From: Paracoccaceae bacterium
GTDB lineage: Bacteria > Pseudomonadota > Alphaproteobacteria > Rhodobacterales > Rhodobacteraceae
Direction of reading: 5' to 3'
Length of the DNA: 64,000 nt
NCBI GenBank assembly: GCA_024642725.1
Contig: JAHEAO010000005.1
Coordinates: 20,544-84,543 of the forward strand
Made by a program: the position numbers and the translations under genes. The notes below the pieces were generated by a model that made no database searches, was not told the origin of the DNA, and was given only the letters and a program-made list of their open reading frames with translations. Positions 28,107-37,324 of the stretch are shown here, piece after piece. Within the stretch, counting starts at the first letter, position 1. The number at the start of each line of letters is the position of its first letter.

Positions 28107-28964
28107 TCAAAGCGTGTCGTACCGGTTGAAAATCACGTAGAGCCGACGTGCGATGGGGCGGCGCATCTTCACGGTGAGCCCTTCGGTGGGAATCCTCGGA
28201 AAGACCACCTGACCGTTTACCAATTCAGGGTCGAAGATGATTCCAAGTTCCATCCGAAACCGCTGCGGGTTCTTGGCAACCCCGGGCTGGCAGTGATTGT
28301 CCCGGGTGCAGTCGAGCGCCTGATTGGTCGGGACATTGCTTGCAGCATAGATTGGTCGACCGGAATAGACCGGGCGGGCGTTGCAGCGAACCTCGATGAA
28401 ACCGGTGTCGTCATCCGCCCACCGCATGCGCATGTCAAAGCGATGCCATTGGCCAAAACCTGACGGTTTGACACAGGCCCGGCCCATAAAGGTAACACCG
28501 CGTGTGGTGTCGACCTTGAGATCGAAAAGCTGATTGTCAGGATACTGGTCCCCCTCCCACCGGGCAATTGACAGGCGGCTCGAGAAGCCATTGGTTCGCG
28601 TTGCGCTTGCGCTGCTATATCCCGCATGAGTCAGTTCGGGATCGATCCAGAAGTCAAAACCGAAAAGATACTGATGGCCGATGCGGAAGGTATCGCCTGC
28701 CGTGATCGCTGATCGTGTTGTCTTCGTCGCGCAATCGCTTCGGCCTCGCCGGTCGGCCTTGGTGGAACACTCCCCGTGATGGACGTTGAACGTGATCTCC
28801 GGGTCGGAAAAGATCGGCGCGGTGGCAGATCGGTCGCTGATGAAGTATTTCGTTGGCAGCCATTCGGGGTTGTCCCGTGTTGCTTCGGGCAAAGTTGGCT
28901 GCTGCGGCGTCAGCGGCTGGCAGGCCGCCAGCAACAGCACCAGCAGCAGGCAGCGCCACTTCAT
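28107..28964 (-). CDS. Lipoprotein, possibly with a polysaccharide-lyase-like (concanavalin) fold
   Basis: 285 residues. The N-terminus has a clear lipobox L-L-A-A-C with lipid-modified Cys15, so it should be membrane-anchored. The mature part is rich in aromatic strands (F-G-F-D-F-W-I-D, W-H-R-F-D-M-R-M-R-W, F-I-E-V-R-C-N) and resembles the PL20-like/heparin-lyase-like jelly-roll group known from alphaproteobacteria. That assignment is by pattern only. Six or more cysteines in the mature region suggest disulfides. Its ATG overlaps the desaturase stop (ATGA), so it is translated together with a membrane fatty-acid desaturase, an unexpected partner. Confidence 0.62.
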   Translation of the reverse strand: MKWRCLLLVLLLAACQPLTPQQPTLPEATRDNPEWLPTKYFISDRSATAPIFSDPEITFNVHHGECSTKADRRGRSDCATKTTRSAITAGDTFRIGHQYLFGFDFWIDPELTHAGYSSASATRTNGFSSRLSIARWEGDQYPDNQLFDLKVDTTRGVTFMGRACVKPSGFGQWHRFDMRMRWADDDTGFIEVRCNARPVYSGRPIYAASNVPTNQALDCTRDNHCQPGVAKNPQRFRMELGIIFDPELVNGQVVFPRIPTEGLTVKMRRPIARRLYVIFNRYDTL

Positions 28965-30019
28965 GAGGATGTTTGCGCCGGCTTTCTCGTGGATGCGAGA
29001 GCCTGCGAGTGGCTGCAGCCCGCTGAACGGGTTGCGGTGTCCGGCGATTTCGGAAACGGGATCATCCGCTCACCGTCTTCGTCGTAGAGCTTCCAGCGTA
29101 GGCACTTCAGCCCTTCGATGACGCCGATTTTTTCTGACTGTATCAGGCCCCGCGCATCAAGATCCTCATAGGCGGCCCTTAGTTTGTAGCCGGGAATTTT
29201 GGCGTTCAGGTGGTGCAAGTCGTGAAACCCGATATTCATCATCGCAATGTGAAAGACCGGTCCCCAGTCGAGCACAGCGGAGCCTTCGAGCGCGGCGGTC
29301 TTGAAATCAAGCTGGGGTTTCACGCCCCAGTGGATATGCTCGAAATTGTGCACGATATAAGGGATCAGGGACCCGAAGACGCAGGCGAGATAAACCGACG
29401 CCAACCAGACCCAAACCCCGGGCCAGCCTGCGGCATGCCACACCAGCCAGACATAGCCGGCCAGAAGCGCATTGTGCAGGATCAGGTCGCCGATGCCGGT
29501 TTTTAGGCCGTAAAGCGGCATTCGGCGCAGGATACCGTATAGAAGGAAGGGGCCGATCAGGATCAGGATGACCGGGCTGCGGTAGATGCGGTACCGAAGC
29601 CGTTCCAAGGCCGGTGCCGCCTCCCATTCTTTCAGTGTCATCACGTAGATTTCGAAGGCGTCACGGTGATCGAGATCGCTGACATAGGTGTGGTGCTGGT
29701 TGTGTTTGTAACGTGTCGCCTGATACGGCGTCATCGCGATCGGGGACAGAAGCGTTCCGACGATGTCGTTGACGCGGCGCGATGTGAAGAAGGATCGGTG
29801 CAGACAATCGTGCTGGATCATGTAGATCCTGAGGCCCATGGTCGATGTCAGCATTATCGCCGGGACTGTCACCCACCAGTTTCCGATCGAGACGAGCGCC
29901 ACCGCGATGGCGGTGACATAGAGCCCAAAACTCAGTCCGGCTTCCAGCCATGCCCGACGATCATCCGCCCGCGCGTATCGCCGCGCGACGGTGCGAATAT
30001 CCTTTTCGGCAGCACCCAT
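28961..30019 (-). CDS. Membrane fatty acid desaturase
   Basis: 352 residues with three di-iron histidine boxes: H70-D-C-L-H74, H106-N-Q-H-H110 and H266-D-L-H-H270, separated by hydrophobic segments (about 30-60 and 145-215), which is the layout of integral-membrane acyl desaturases. It would insert a double bond into acyl chains of lipids or a related substrate (some homologues are hydroxylases or ketolases). The C-terminal ~35 residues after C-L-R-W-K-L are polar and less conserved-looking. It overlaps the downstream lipoprotein gene by four bases. Confidence 0.88.
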   Translation of the reverse strand: MGAAEKDIRTVARRYARADDRRAWLEAGLSFGLYVTAIAVALVSIGNWWVTVPAIMLTSTMGLRIYMIQHDCLHRSFFTSRRVNDIVGTLLSPIAMTPYQATRYKHNQHHTYVSDLDHRDAFEIYVMTLKEWEAAPALERLRYRIYRSPVILILIGPFLLYGILRRMPLYGLKTGIGDLILHNALLAGYVWLVWHAAGWPGVWVWLASVYLACVFGSLIPYIVHNFEHIHWGVKPQLDFKTAALEGSAVLDWGPVFHIAMMNIGFHDLHHLNAKIPGYKLRAAYEDLDARGLIQSEKIGVIEGLKCLRWKLYDEDGERMIPFPKSPDTATRSAGCSHSQALASTRKPAQTSS

Positions 30020-30153
30020 ATCAGCCTTCTACCCCGGTCACCTCCTTGTGATCCCCGGTTCAGCTAACAATGGTACGTGTTCAAAATCAACCCGTGCGCC
30101 CCTGTACAGGCATCTCGGAAGGGTTCGCCAATCCGTCGGTTGGGGGTGCGGGA

Positions 30154-31119
30154 TCAGACAGGTGCGCGGTCGAGCCTCGCCATCCGCGCGGCCCGAAGTC
30201 GGGCAAAATCATCTCCGGCGTGGTAGGAGGAGCGGGTCAGCGGCGTGGCCGAAACCATCAGGAACCCCTTGCCGTAAGCGGCCTTCTCGTAGTCGGCGAA
30301 TTCCTCGGGCGTGACGAAGCGGTCAACGCGGTGATGTTTCGGCGTCGGCTGCAGGTACTGGCCGATGGTCAGGAAGTCGATGTCTGCGGCGCGCATGTCT
30401 TCCATGACCTGCATCACCGCCTGACGGTCCTCGCCGAGGCCCACCATGATCCCGGATTTGGTAAACATGGCCGGGTCGAGCTCCTTGACCCGCTGCAACA
30501 GGCGAAGACTGTGGAAATAGCGCGCACCGGGCCGGACTTCTGGATAGAGACCGGGAACAGTCTCGAGGTTATGGTTGAAGACGTCAGGTTTAGCAGCGAC
30601 AACGATTTCAAGCACTTCCGGCGCGCAACGAATGAAATCCGGTGTCAAGATCTCGATCGTCGTGTCGGGCGACTGCCTGCGGATGGCGCGGATCGTCTGG
30701 GCGAAATGTTCCGCCCCGCCGTCTTCAATATCATCGCGGTCCACCGAGGTGACCACGACATGGTTCAACCCAAGTTTCTTGACCGCATCTGCGACGCGCC
30801 CCGGTTCAAAAACATCAAGAGCCTCCGGCGGCTTGCCGGTGGCGATGTTGCAAAAGGTGCAGGCACGGGTACAGACCTCTCCCATGATCATCATCGTGGC
30901 GTGGCCCTGGCTCCAGCATTCGCCGACATTCGGGCAGCCGGCCTCTTCGCAAACCGTCACCAGCTTGTGTTCGCGCAATGTGTTCCGGGTCTGTTTGTAT
31001 CCCTCCGACATCGGCGCCTTGACGCGAATCCATGACGGCTTCTTGGGCTGGGCATTGTCGGGGCGGTGCGCCTTTTCGGGATGGCGCTGGCCGGGAATTT
31101 TAAGATCGCGCGGGCTCAT
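30154..31119 (-). CDS. lipA: Lipoyl synthase
   Basis: 321 residues from the ATG at 31119, with GGAG upstream. The longer frame to 31218 lacks conserved sequence. Two [4Fe-4S] motifs are visible: the auxiliary cluster C-x4-C-x5-C ([12 protein letters not shown]) and the radical-SAM C-x3-C-x2-C (C-T-R-A-C-T-F-C). The late R-S-S-Y-H-A-G motif supplies the Ser ligand of the auxiliary cluster. It inserts two sulfurs into octanoyl groups of E2 subunits and GcvH. No lipB is adjacent. The start is 229 bases from the end of the Hint-domain gene. Confidence 0.97.
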   Translation of the reverse strand: MSPRDLKIPGQRHPEKAHRPDNAQPKKPSWIRVKAPMSEGYKQTRNTLREHKLVTVCEEAGCPNVGECWSQGHATMMIMGEVCTRACTFCNIATGKPPEALDVFEPGRVADAVKKLGLNHVVVTSVDRDDIEDGGAEHFAQTIRAIRRQSPDTTIEILTPDFIRCAPEVLEIVVAAKPDVFNHNLETVPGLYPEVRPGARYFHSLRLLQRVKELDPAMFTKSGIMVGLGEDRQAVMQVMEDMRAADIDFLTIGQYLQPTPKHHRVDRFVTPEEFADYEKAAYGKGFLMVSATPLTRSSYHAGDDFARLRAARMARLDRAPV

Positions 31120-31289
31120 GGTCAGGGCTCCGGATTTCGTTTGATCCCGTTTAGCGGGTTTGACGGCGCATGTCCAAGGCCGCGACGCTGTTGCATGGCG
31201 GCGTTTCCGGTGCTGCATGGCCGCTCAGCGGCGGGTTATGCTGCCCGTAGCGGCACATAGAAATGACGCTAACGTTCAGACATCTGTAA

Positions 31290-31320
31290 CAAAAGTAGGA
31301 CCGCCCTAAGCAGCGGTCCC
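31290..31320 (-). terminator. Probable terminator of the Hint-domain gene
   Basis: Reading the minus strand, a 7-bp perfect stem GGACCGC/GCGGTCC (bases 31298-31304 with 31313-31319, 8-base loop) is followed by an imperfect T-rich run (T-A-C-T-T-T-T). It lies about 30 bases after the stop at 31349. The T-run is short, so termination may be partial. Confidence 0.5.
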
Positions 31321-31348
31321 ATCTTTGCCTTGGTGCTTCGATTTCCAA

Positions 31349-31948
31349 TCAGGCGGCGATGCTGATGGCTTCGCGTTCTGCATCGCTGTCGCCGGAGCAC
31401 CGGATCGCATCCACATCACGAGCACTGGCCACCGGAAAAAACCCCGGCGCACCCATGGAGGCAGCACAGTGGAAGAGAAGTCCGGAATTCGCCCATAGCA
31501 CCTCTTCATCATCAAAAACCGGGCGGACGACCTGAATATGCGAGGTCGAGCGGACACGATGAATCCCGTCCTGACCAATCAAATCGGCGGCACGAACCAG
31601 AGCCGCGACACCACCGAGGGCTGCGGTTTCAATCAGCAATTTCTGTTCGGGCAGCACCAACAGGTCGTCCGAGTTCGACAGCACGCCGCCTGGGATCAGG
31701 ACAAGTCCTTCCGGGGCTACCTCGGCCGCGTCGACGAAGCTGCGGTCAAGCCGGTTAATGGCGCGAAGGCCACCGTCATAGGTGTACACCTTGTCGCCGC
31801 GCATCAGCTTTTCGACAGGGCGCCATCCGGCTGCGGTCTCAAGCTGCGTTCCCGCAATCAGTCCGACTGGGACGTTTTTCGCGGCAGGGGCAGCCCCCAG
31901 GATGATTTTTTCGGCTTCGGTGAAGGTCGTCTGGCTGGCGATAAACAT
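31349..31948 (-). CDS. Hint-domain protein lacking the N-terminal cysteine
   Basis: 199 residues from the ATG at 31948, chosen because AAGGAG stands just upstream. The frame extends to 32089 without such a site. Residues ~29-160 look like the Hint_2 (hedgehog/intein) module: G-T-x-L-E-T...G-W-R-P-V-E-K-L-x-x-G-D-K-V-Y-T-Y-D-G-G, then V-L-I-P-G-G and L-L-V-L-P-E-Q-K-L-L. In typical members the segment before G-T starts with Cys-Phe, the self-cleavage nucleophile. Here it reads V-G-L-I-A-G-T, so cysteine chemistry is unlikely. No signal peptide or RTX repeats are visible. Rhodobacteraceae carry many such proteins of unknown role. Confidence 0.75.
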   Translation of the reverse strand: MFIASQTTFTEAEKIILGAAPAAKNVPVGLIAGTQLETAAGWRPVEKLMRGDKVYTYDGGLRAINRLDRSFVDAAEVAPEGLVLIPGGVLSNSDDLLVLPEQKLLIETAALGGVAALVRAADLIGQDGIHRVRSTSHIQVVRPVFDDEEVLWANSGLLFHCAASMGAPGFFPVASARDVDAIRCSGDSDAEREAISIAA

Positions 31949-32181
31949 GGCGGGTCTCCTTGGGTTCGATGTTGCTTTGCCGTTCGGCGATGCATCAAAG
32001 TGTGACCCATAATTTGCCGTATTTTTGTCATAGTCGGGGCGCAGCAGAGGCACCATTTCGCCACAGGCGTCAATGTTCACCCGAAGCATGACTTTGGTTC
32101 AATATCGGCATCCAAGTTATGATTTTATTAACTATAACAGTTATTTGCGTGCCTTAATTGATGATTTTCGCGAATCGCAGG

Positions 32182-32213
32182 AGCGGCGCGCCAAGCCACT
32201 TCCGCGCGCCGCT
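32182..32213 (-). terminator. GC-rich hairpin downstream of the DUF6456 gene
   Basis: A perfect 10-bp inverted repeat AGCGGCGCGC/GCGCGCCGCT (32182-32191 and 32204-32213, 12-base loop). It begins 28 bases past the DUF6456 stop at 32241. There is no T-run on either strand, so it may be a processing or pause structure rather than a strong intrinsic terminator. The rest of the 292-base gap between this gene and the Hint start at 31948 is AT-rich on the Hint side and probably holds that gene's promoter. Confidence 0.4.
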
Positions 32214-32240
32214 TGCAGGCAGACTCTGGTAACTGCTGGA

Positions 32241-33374
32241 TCAACCGATCAGGTTGCCGGTGCCCAATTCCTCGTAATGACGTTTCAGCCGCTGCAGCGC
32301 GATCCGCAGAACGACCTTGCCGGAGCGCGCCGACCAGCCCATGCGCCTTTCGGCTGTTTCGAGGCCTTCCAGAAAGCAGCAGACTCGCAGTGCAACATCG
32401 CCAAGACCGGGACCAAGGTCCCGCAGCACGGCGCTGACACGGTCGCGCGCGCCCGAAGCGCCGCTGCCGGTTCCAGAATCGTCACCAAGGGACCCTCGGT
32501 CGCCGCCGGTCAGGAACCGTTCCCAGTTCTGAGTGACACGCGGGCCCATTTGCGCCAGTTCGAAATCCTCTCGCAAACGCTCTGCCGCGGCGACCAGATC
32601 GGGCGTCAGGAACGGGTTGCCGTCCTTGTCCTTGCGCCGGGACATTGCGAGGATCGGCGATTCAGAGAGATTGTAGCGGACTCTACGCGACCGTGTACTG
32701 TCGGGGATCGCGCAGTCCTTTTCCCCCCATTCGCGATGCTGGTCGGCAAAGGGCGCTGCGGCCTCGGAGAAGCCGCGTCGCTCTGCGTTGTCTTCGGCCA
32801 GAAGTCGTTTCAGCGCCGCGCGCCCGATATTGGTGATCATGTATCGCGAGATGCGACCCGGTTCCGCGCAGGAAATCCATTCCTTCAGCGCCATCGCTTG
32901 CGCAACGGGGCGATCGACGACGGCGGTCCGCGTAGTGCCTCCTGAATCCGTCTCGCGCACGACCACCGCCTTTTCCATGTCCTGAGCGATAGCGAGGCAA
33001 GCACCCGGCTCACAAAGCCGCCGCAAGATCCTTCGTGCCTCCCGCTCGACCGTGTGCTGGTCCGGAGTCGTGGCAGGCTGACGGGGCATTGCATTCATGG
33101 ATGAGTTGTCCTTCACAGTGGAGATCTTTTCTTTTCCGGTGGAACGATGAAAGACGCCGAGATCATTGAGTGCTTCATCGATCAGCGGATCGTCACGTCT
33201 GGCTTCAGTCCTTCGCACCTGGCGCAGCACGGTCGAAGCGTGGCAACCCGCCGCCCGGGCGAGATCTCGGATAGATCGACCCTCTTGAGTGTGGACGATG
33301 TAATTGCGTGCCGAATCCGGCACCCAGTTCGGCAGTCTTGTCCCGTCGAAAGACAGGGCATCGGTTTCCCGCAT
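32241..33374 (-). CDS. DUF6456 regulator, candidate GafA-type activator of gene transfer agents
   Basis: 377 residues. An N-terminal HTH (residues ~20-55: S-I-R-D-L-A-R-A-A-G-C-H-A-S-T-V-L-R-Q) should bind DNA. A middle winged-helix-like region (~105-205) carries R-I-L-R-R-L and I-T-N-I-G-R-A-A-L. The C-terminal DUF6456 domain (~235-370) has R-x-D-F-E-L-A-Q-M-G-P-R-V-T-Q-N-W and L-G-x-x-L-G-D-V-A-L-R-V-C-C-F-L-E-G-L-E. From memory, the Rhodobacter capsulatus GTA activator GafA, and Caulobacter GafY/GafZ, have this architecture, so a GafA homologue is inferred. It is preceded by a GGGGG-rich ribosome site. It diverges from DUF6477 across 285 AT-rich bases. No GTA structural genes are nearby. 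Confidence 0.75.
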   Translation of the reverse strand: MRETDALSFDGTRLPNWVPDSARNYIVHTQEGRSIRDLARAAGCHASTVLRQVRRTEARRDDPLIDEALNDLGVFHRSTGKEKISTVKDNSSMNAMPRQPATTPDQHTVEREARRILRRLCEPGACLAIAQDMEKAVVVRETDSGGTTRTAVVDRPVAQAMALKEWISCAEPGRISRYMITNIGRAALKRLLAEDNAERRGFSEAAAPFADQHREWGEKDCAIPDSTRSRRVRYNLSESPILAMSRRKDKDGNPFLTPDLVAAAERLREDFELAQMGPRVTQNWERFLTGGDRGSLGDDSGTGSGASGARDRVSAVLRDLGPGLGDVALRVCCFLEGLETAERRMGWSARSGKVVLRIALQRLKRHYEELGTGNLIG

Positions 33375-33659
33375 GTCTTAACCCCCAAATTCACAATCAG
33401 AGCGGCGCAGGGTGCGCCGGGTACAAATGCTCCGGAGACATGCAGGTCAGCCTATGACTGCAGGATTGTTTTGCCCCCAAAACACAAAAACAACCTAAAG
33501 TTGTATTTATTACCAGTTTGTTAAAAAGCCGCATACCGACAAACATTGTTCTCAAAACCTAAACAACATTAGAAGCCTACGGACGCTGCAGGTGCTGATG
33601 AAGCAACACTACCCTAGGTTGAGTCATGTTCAGGTGACCGACCAACTAGGGGAACAACC
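33375..33659. promoter_or_regulatory. AT-rich divergent intergenic region between the DUF6456 and DUF6477 genes
   Basis: 285 bases without a supported gene. The central part (about 33470-33580) is much richer in A and T than the surroundings, as expected for back-to-back promoters. Near the DUF6477 start an imperfect inverted repeat CCTAGGTTG (33613-33621) and CAACTAGG (33643-33650) could fold in the 5' leader. A single GANTC site (GAGTC) lies at about 33621-33625. I found no clear TTAA-N7-TTAA CtrA box. Confidence 0.4.
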
Positions 33660-33953
33660 ATGACCGACCTGATCCAGCTCTTGTCTTCACTGCGCCGTCC
33701 ACGTCTTCTGATCCGCGCCGCCCGTTTTGGGATGGCCGATTACAATCGCGAACGTGACCTCAAGCGGCTCATTCGCGAGCCGTCAGCGCCGTCGCCAGCA
33801 AAAGCCGTGACTCGCCTGATATCTGAAGAAGCGATCTTGGAAGATAATCGGACGTCGGGCGACGCTACCTACAGCGTCGCCCGGCATGTCGAAATCCTGA
33901 TTGCGCTGATGGCCGAGGCAAAACTCCTGCCGACGGGTCCGCGCGCGATCTGA
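33660..33953 (+). CDS. DUF6477 family protein
   Basis: 97 residues, soluble, basic. Recognised by the N-terminal D-L-I-x-L-L-S-S-L-R-R-P-R-L-L-I-R-A-A-R-F-G segment and the R-L-I-x-E-E-x-x-L-E-x-x-R motif, both typical of this small Rhodobacterales family, with a C-terminal helix H-V-E-I-L-I-A-L-M-A-E-A. Function is unknown. Its divergent pairing with the DUF6456 regulator suggests a shared pathway, perhaps gene-transfer-agent control. Its stop codon directly abuts the end of the convergent MttB-family gene. Confidence 0.78.
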   Translation: MTDLIQLLSSLRRPRLLIRAARFGMADYNRERDLKRLIREPSAPSPAKAVTRLISEEAILEDNRTSGDATYSVARHVEILIALMAEAKLLPTGPRAI

Positions 33954-35495
33954 TCACATGAAAGCGTCGGGCTCACTTGCCTTGCGCTTGGCAACAAATT
34001 CTTTCAGAGCCTCGGTGATGGCAATATCCTGCGCCGGGGCCTGATAGTCGCCCAGTAGCTTGTTGACGCGGTTGGTCGCCAACTGGACGCTGTCGCGACC
34101 GCCCTCCTGGTCCCATTGCTCGAACGGTTTGTAGTCGAGCACTTCCGAGCGCCAGAAGGCCTGCTTGAAGTTGGCCTGGGTATGATCACAGCCAAGGTAG
34201 TGACCGCCCGGCCCAACCTGACGGATCGCATCCATCGCCTGACCGTTTTCGGACATGTCGACGCCCTTGGCCAGATGATGCAACACACCAAGCTGATCCG
34301 CGTCCATCACGAATTTTTCGAGCGAACTGACCAGACCACCTTCCAGCCAGCCGCAGGCATGGAGCATGAAATTGACTCCGGACAGAAGCGCGATGTTCAG
34401 CGTGTTGGCGGTTTCATAGGCGGCCTGCGCATCGGGCAGTTTCGAGCCGCAGAACGACCCGCCGGACCGGTACGGCAAATTCATACGCCGCGCCAGCTGC
34501 CCCGCGCCAAGCGTGATTTGGGCCGCTTCCGGCGTTCCGAAAGTCGGCGCGCCCGAGTTCATGTCGATCGAGGTCACGAAGGCCCCGAAGACGACCGGTG
34601 CACCCTTGCGGATCAGTTGGCTATAGGCGACGCCAGCCAGAACTTCGGCCAGAACCTGCGTCAGTGTGCCGGCGACCGTTACGGGCGCCATCGCCCCGCC
34701 GACGATAAAGGGGCTGATGATGCAGGCCTGATTTGCCTTCGCGTAGACTTCGAGCGCGCCCATCATGATGCTGTCGAAAGTCAGCGGCGAGTTGATGTTG
34801 ATGAGCGAAGTCATCACCGTATTCTGATCGACGAAATCGTCACCGAAGAGAATCTTTGACATCGCGACGCTGTCGGCGGCGCGCGACGGTTCGGTGACCG
34901 ATCCCATGTACGGCTTGTCGGACAACGTCATATGCGCAAGCAGCATGTCCAGATGGCGTTTGTTGACGGGCACGTCAGTCGGTTCACAAACCGTGCCACC
35001 AGAATGGTGCACCCATTTCGACATATAACCGAGCTTCACCAGCTTCTGGAAATCGGCGATCGTCGCGTAGCGCCGCCCGATCTCATCACGGATGAACGGG
35101 GGCCCGTAGACCGGCGCAAGCACGAGGTTCCTGCCCCCGATTTCCACGTTCCGCTCAGGATTGCGGGCGTGTTGAGTGATGGTCGAGGGCGCCGTTTTGC
35201 ACAATTCGCGCGCCAGCCCGCGCGGAATACGTACCCGGTCATCCTTTACGTCGGCGCCAGCCTGGCGCCAGAGTTCAAGTGCGCCGGGGTTTTCCGGGAA
35301 ATTGACACCAATTTCCTCCAAAATGGTTTCGGCGTTATGCTCGATGATATCGAGCGCCTCCGCATCGAGAATCTCGAGGTTGGGGATTTTGCGCTCGATG
35401 AACTTCGCCGCTTCGATCCGGACAGCCGTCCGTTCAGCCCGGCGCGCTGCACCGCCACCGCCGCGCGCACGCCGCGCCGATTCCACATCCGCCAT
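33954..35495 (-). CDS. Trimethylamine methyltransferase (MttB) family protein, non-pyrrolysine
   Basis: 513 residues from the ATG at 35495, where CCGGAGG lies at a good distance. The frame runs on to 35663 without a better start. The family is recognised by length and by motifs such as [35 protein letters not shown] and G-G-H-Y-L-G-x-D-H-T. There is no internal stop, so it is not the UAG/pyrrolysine form. Known non-Pyl members demethylate glycine betaine, proline betaine or carnitine onto a corrinoid protein. No corrinoid protein or activase gene is adjacent, so partners must lie elsewhere. Confidence 0.88.
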   Translation of the reverse strand: MADVESARRARGGGGAARRAERTAVRIEAAKFIERKIPNLEILDAEALDIIEHNAETILEEIGVNFPENPGALELWRQAGADVKDDRVRIPRGLARELCKTAPSTITQHARNPERNVEIGGRNLVLAPVYGPPFIRDEIGRRYATIADFQKLVKLGYMSKWVHHSGGTVCEPTDVPVNKRHLDMLLAHMTLSDKPYMGSVTEPSRAADSVAMSKILFGDDFVDQNTVMTSLININSPLTFDSIMMGALEVYAKANQACIISPFIVGGAMAPVTVAGTLTQVLAEVLAGVAYSQLIRKGAPVVFGAFVTSIDMNSGAPTFGTPEAAQITLGAGQLARRMNLPYRSGGSFCGSKLPDAQAAYETANTLNIALLSGVNFMLHACGWLEGGLVSSLEKFVMDADQLGVLHHLAKGVDMSENGQAMDAIRQVGPGGHYLGCDHTQANFKQAFWRSEVLDYKPFEQWDQEGGRDSVQLATNRVNKLLGDYQAPAQDIAITEALKEFVAKRKASEPDAFM

Positions 35496-35763
35496 AGCCA
35501 AACCTCCGGTAGAGCTTCCAAGATGCACAGGATTTAACGGCAATCGCTGCCCGGCAATGACCGGATTCCGCCCTTTGCGGGGGGAAAGCGACATAAAGTC
35601 GGCGCGCCGGGTTCTTGCGATCACTTTCCCGCTTGCTCCTCGGGCGCGACACGGTACCGACAAGAGGCTTCTCGCCGCGCCCGCACGAACGAAACTGCGA
35701 AGATGCCGGCCGGGGACCTTACCCCCTCTTGCACGAACTCGGGCTTGCCCCTATTCCGCTGGT

Positions 35764-37320
35764 ATGAGCACACATGACCGCCTCCTGATCATCGATTTCG
35801 GCAGCCAGGTAACCCAACTGATCGCCCGGCGCCTGCGCGAGCTGAATGTCTACTGCGAAATCCATCCGTTCCAGAAGGTGACAGACGCCTTCCTCAGGAG
35901 TTTTGCCCCGAAAGCGGTGATCCTGTCGGGTGGACCTGCGTCGGTGATCGACGAAGGATCACCGCGACCACCCGTGGAGGTATTCCAACTCGGCGTGCCG
36001 GTTCTCGGTATCTGTTACGGCCAGCAGGTCATGATGCAGATGTTGGGGGGCAAAGTCGAACGCGGCCACGGCACGGCTGAATTCGGTCGCGCCTATGTAA
36101 CCCCGACGGCAGAGCGGATCGACTTGCTGACGGGCTGGTTTCTTGAGACGCGCGAACAGGTCTGGATGAGCCACGGCGACCACGTTTCGGCAATAGCACC
36201 GGGGTTCAAGGTCTATGGCACCTCGCCTAATGCGCCCTTCGCGATAACGGCAGACCTCGACCGCCGTTTTTTCGCTGTGCAATTTCACCCGGAGGTGCAC
36301 CACACACCGAACGGCAAGACGCTGTACGAGAATTTTGTCCACATGGCGGGGTTCACCGGCGACTGGACCATGAACGCCTATCGCGACGAAGCGATTCGCA
36401 AGATTCGCCAGCAGGTCGGCGACGCCAAGGTTATTTGCGGTCTGTCCGGCGGCGTGGATTCGTCCGTTGCGGCGGTGCTAATCCACGAAGCAATCGGCGA
36501 CCAATTGACCTGCGTTTTCGTCGATCATGGGCTGCTGCGCCAGAACGAGGCACAGGAAGTCGTGACGATGTTCCGCGACCACTACAATATGCCCCTGATC
36601 CACGCCGACGAGAGCGAATTGTTTCTTGGAGAGCTGGAAGGTGTTTCCGATCCAGAAACAAAACGGAAGATCATCGGACGGCTTTTCATCGACGTTTTCC
36701 AGAAACACGCAACCGAAGTGGGCGGCGCGAAATTCCTGGCGCAGGGAACGCTATACCCCGATGTGATCGAAAGCGTCAGCTTTTCCGGCGGCCCGTCGGT
36801 GACGATCAAGTCGCACCACAATGTTGGCGGCCTTCCTGAAAAGATGGGGCTGGAGCTGGTCGAGCCCTTACGTGAACTGTTCAAGGACGAGGTCCGCGCC
36901 CTGGGCCATGAACTTGGACTGCCGGCCTCGTTCATCGGCCGTCATCCCTTCCCCGGTCCGGGCCTTGCTATTCGCTGCCCTGGTGAGATCACCCGTGAAA
37001 AGCTGGATATCCTGCGCCAGGCCGACGCTGTCTATATCGACCAGATCCGCCGCCACGGGCTTTACGACGACATTTGGCAGGCTTTCGTCGCCATCCTGCC
37101 CGTGCGCACAGTCGGCGTGATGGGCGACGGACGCACCTACGATTTCGCCTGCGCTCTGCGCGCGGTGACCTCGGTCGACGGGATGACTGCGGATTACTAT
37201 CCGTTCAGCCACGAATTCCTGGGAGAAACCGCGACACGGATCATCAACGAGGTCAAGGGGATCAACCGGGTCACTTATGACGTGACCTCGAAGCCGCCAG
37301 GGACAATCGAATGGGAATAG
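35764..37320 (+). CDS. guaA: GMP synthase (glutamine-hydrolysing)
   Basis: 518 residues from the ATG at 35764. The frame is open far upstream, but homology starts at [14 protein letters not shown]. The class I glutaminase domain has Cys84 in G-I-C-Y-G-Q-Q and the H-P-E-V-H-H-T site. The ATP-pyrophosphatase domain begins around 215, with S-G-G-V-D-S-S. The C-terminus ends K-P-P-G-T-I-E-W-E, the standard dimerisation-domain end. It converts XMP to GMP. It is followed four bases later by an ABM-domain gene, probably one transcript. Confidence 0.97.
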   Translation: MSTHDRLLIIDFGSQVTQLIARRLRELNVYCEIHPFQKVTDAFLRSFAPKAVILSGGPASVIDEGSPRPPVEVFQLGVPVLGICYGQQVMMQMLGGKVERGHGTAEFGRAYVTPTAERIDLLTGWFLETREQVWMSHGDHVSAIAPGFKVYGTSPNAPFAITADLDRRFFAVQFHPEVHHTPNGKTLYENFVHMAGFTGDWTMNAYRDEAIRKIRQQVGDAKVICGLSGGVDSSVAAVLIHEAIGDQLTCVFVDHGLLRQNEAQEVVTMFRDHYNMPLIHADESELFLGELEGVSDPETKRKIIGRLFIDVFQKHATEVGGAKFLAQGTLYPDVIESVSFSGGPSVTIKSHHNVGGLPEKMGLELVEPLRELFKDEVRALGHELGLPASFIGRHPFPGPGLAIRCPGEITREKLDILRQADAVYIDQIRRHGLYDDIWQAFVAILPVRTVGVMGDGRTYDFACALRAVTSVDGMTADYYPFSHEFLGETATRIINEVKGINRVTYDVTSKPPGTIEWE

Positions 37321-37324
37321 AGCA

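Noticed and set aside
31151..31348. A 65-codon minus-strand frame between lipA and the Hint gene
   Set aside because: It overlaps the Hint gene's probable terminator, has no ribosome site and its translation has no recognisable features.
33375..33659. A CtrA binding site controlling the DUF6456/DUF6477 pair
   Set aside because: Isolated TTAA words occur, but no TTAA-N7-TTAA arrangement or TTAACCAT half-site was found. The TTAACC next to the start at 33374 overlaps the ribosome site.
33954..35495. A pyrrolysine-containing MttB
   Set aside because: The frame contains no internal UAG codon, so it is the non-Pyl branch of the family.
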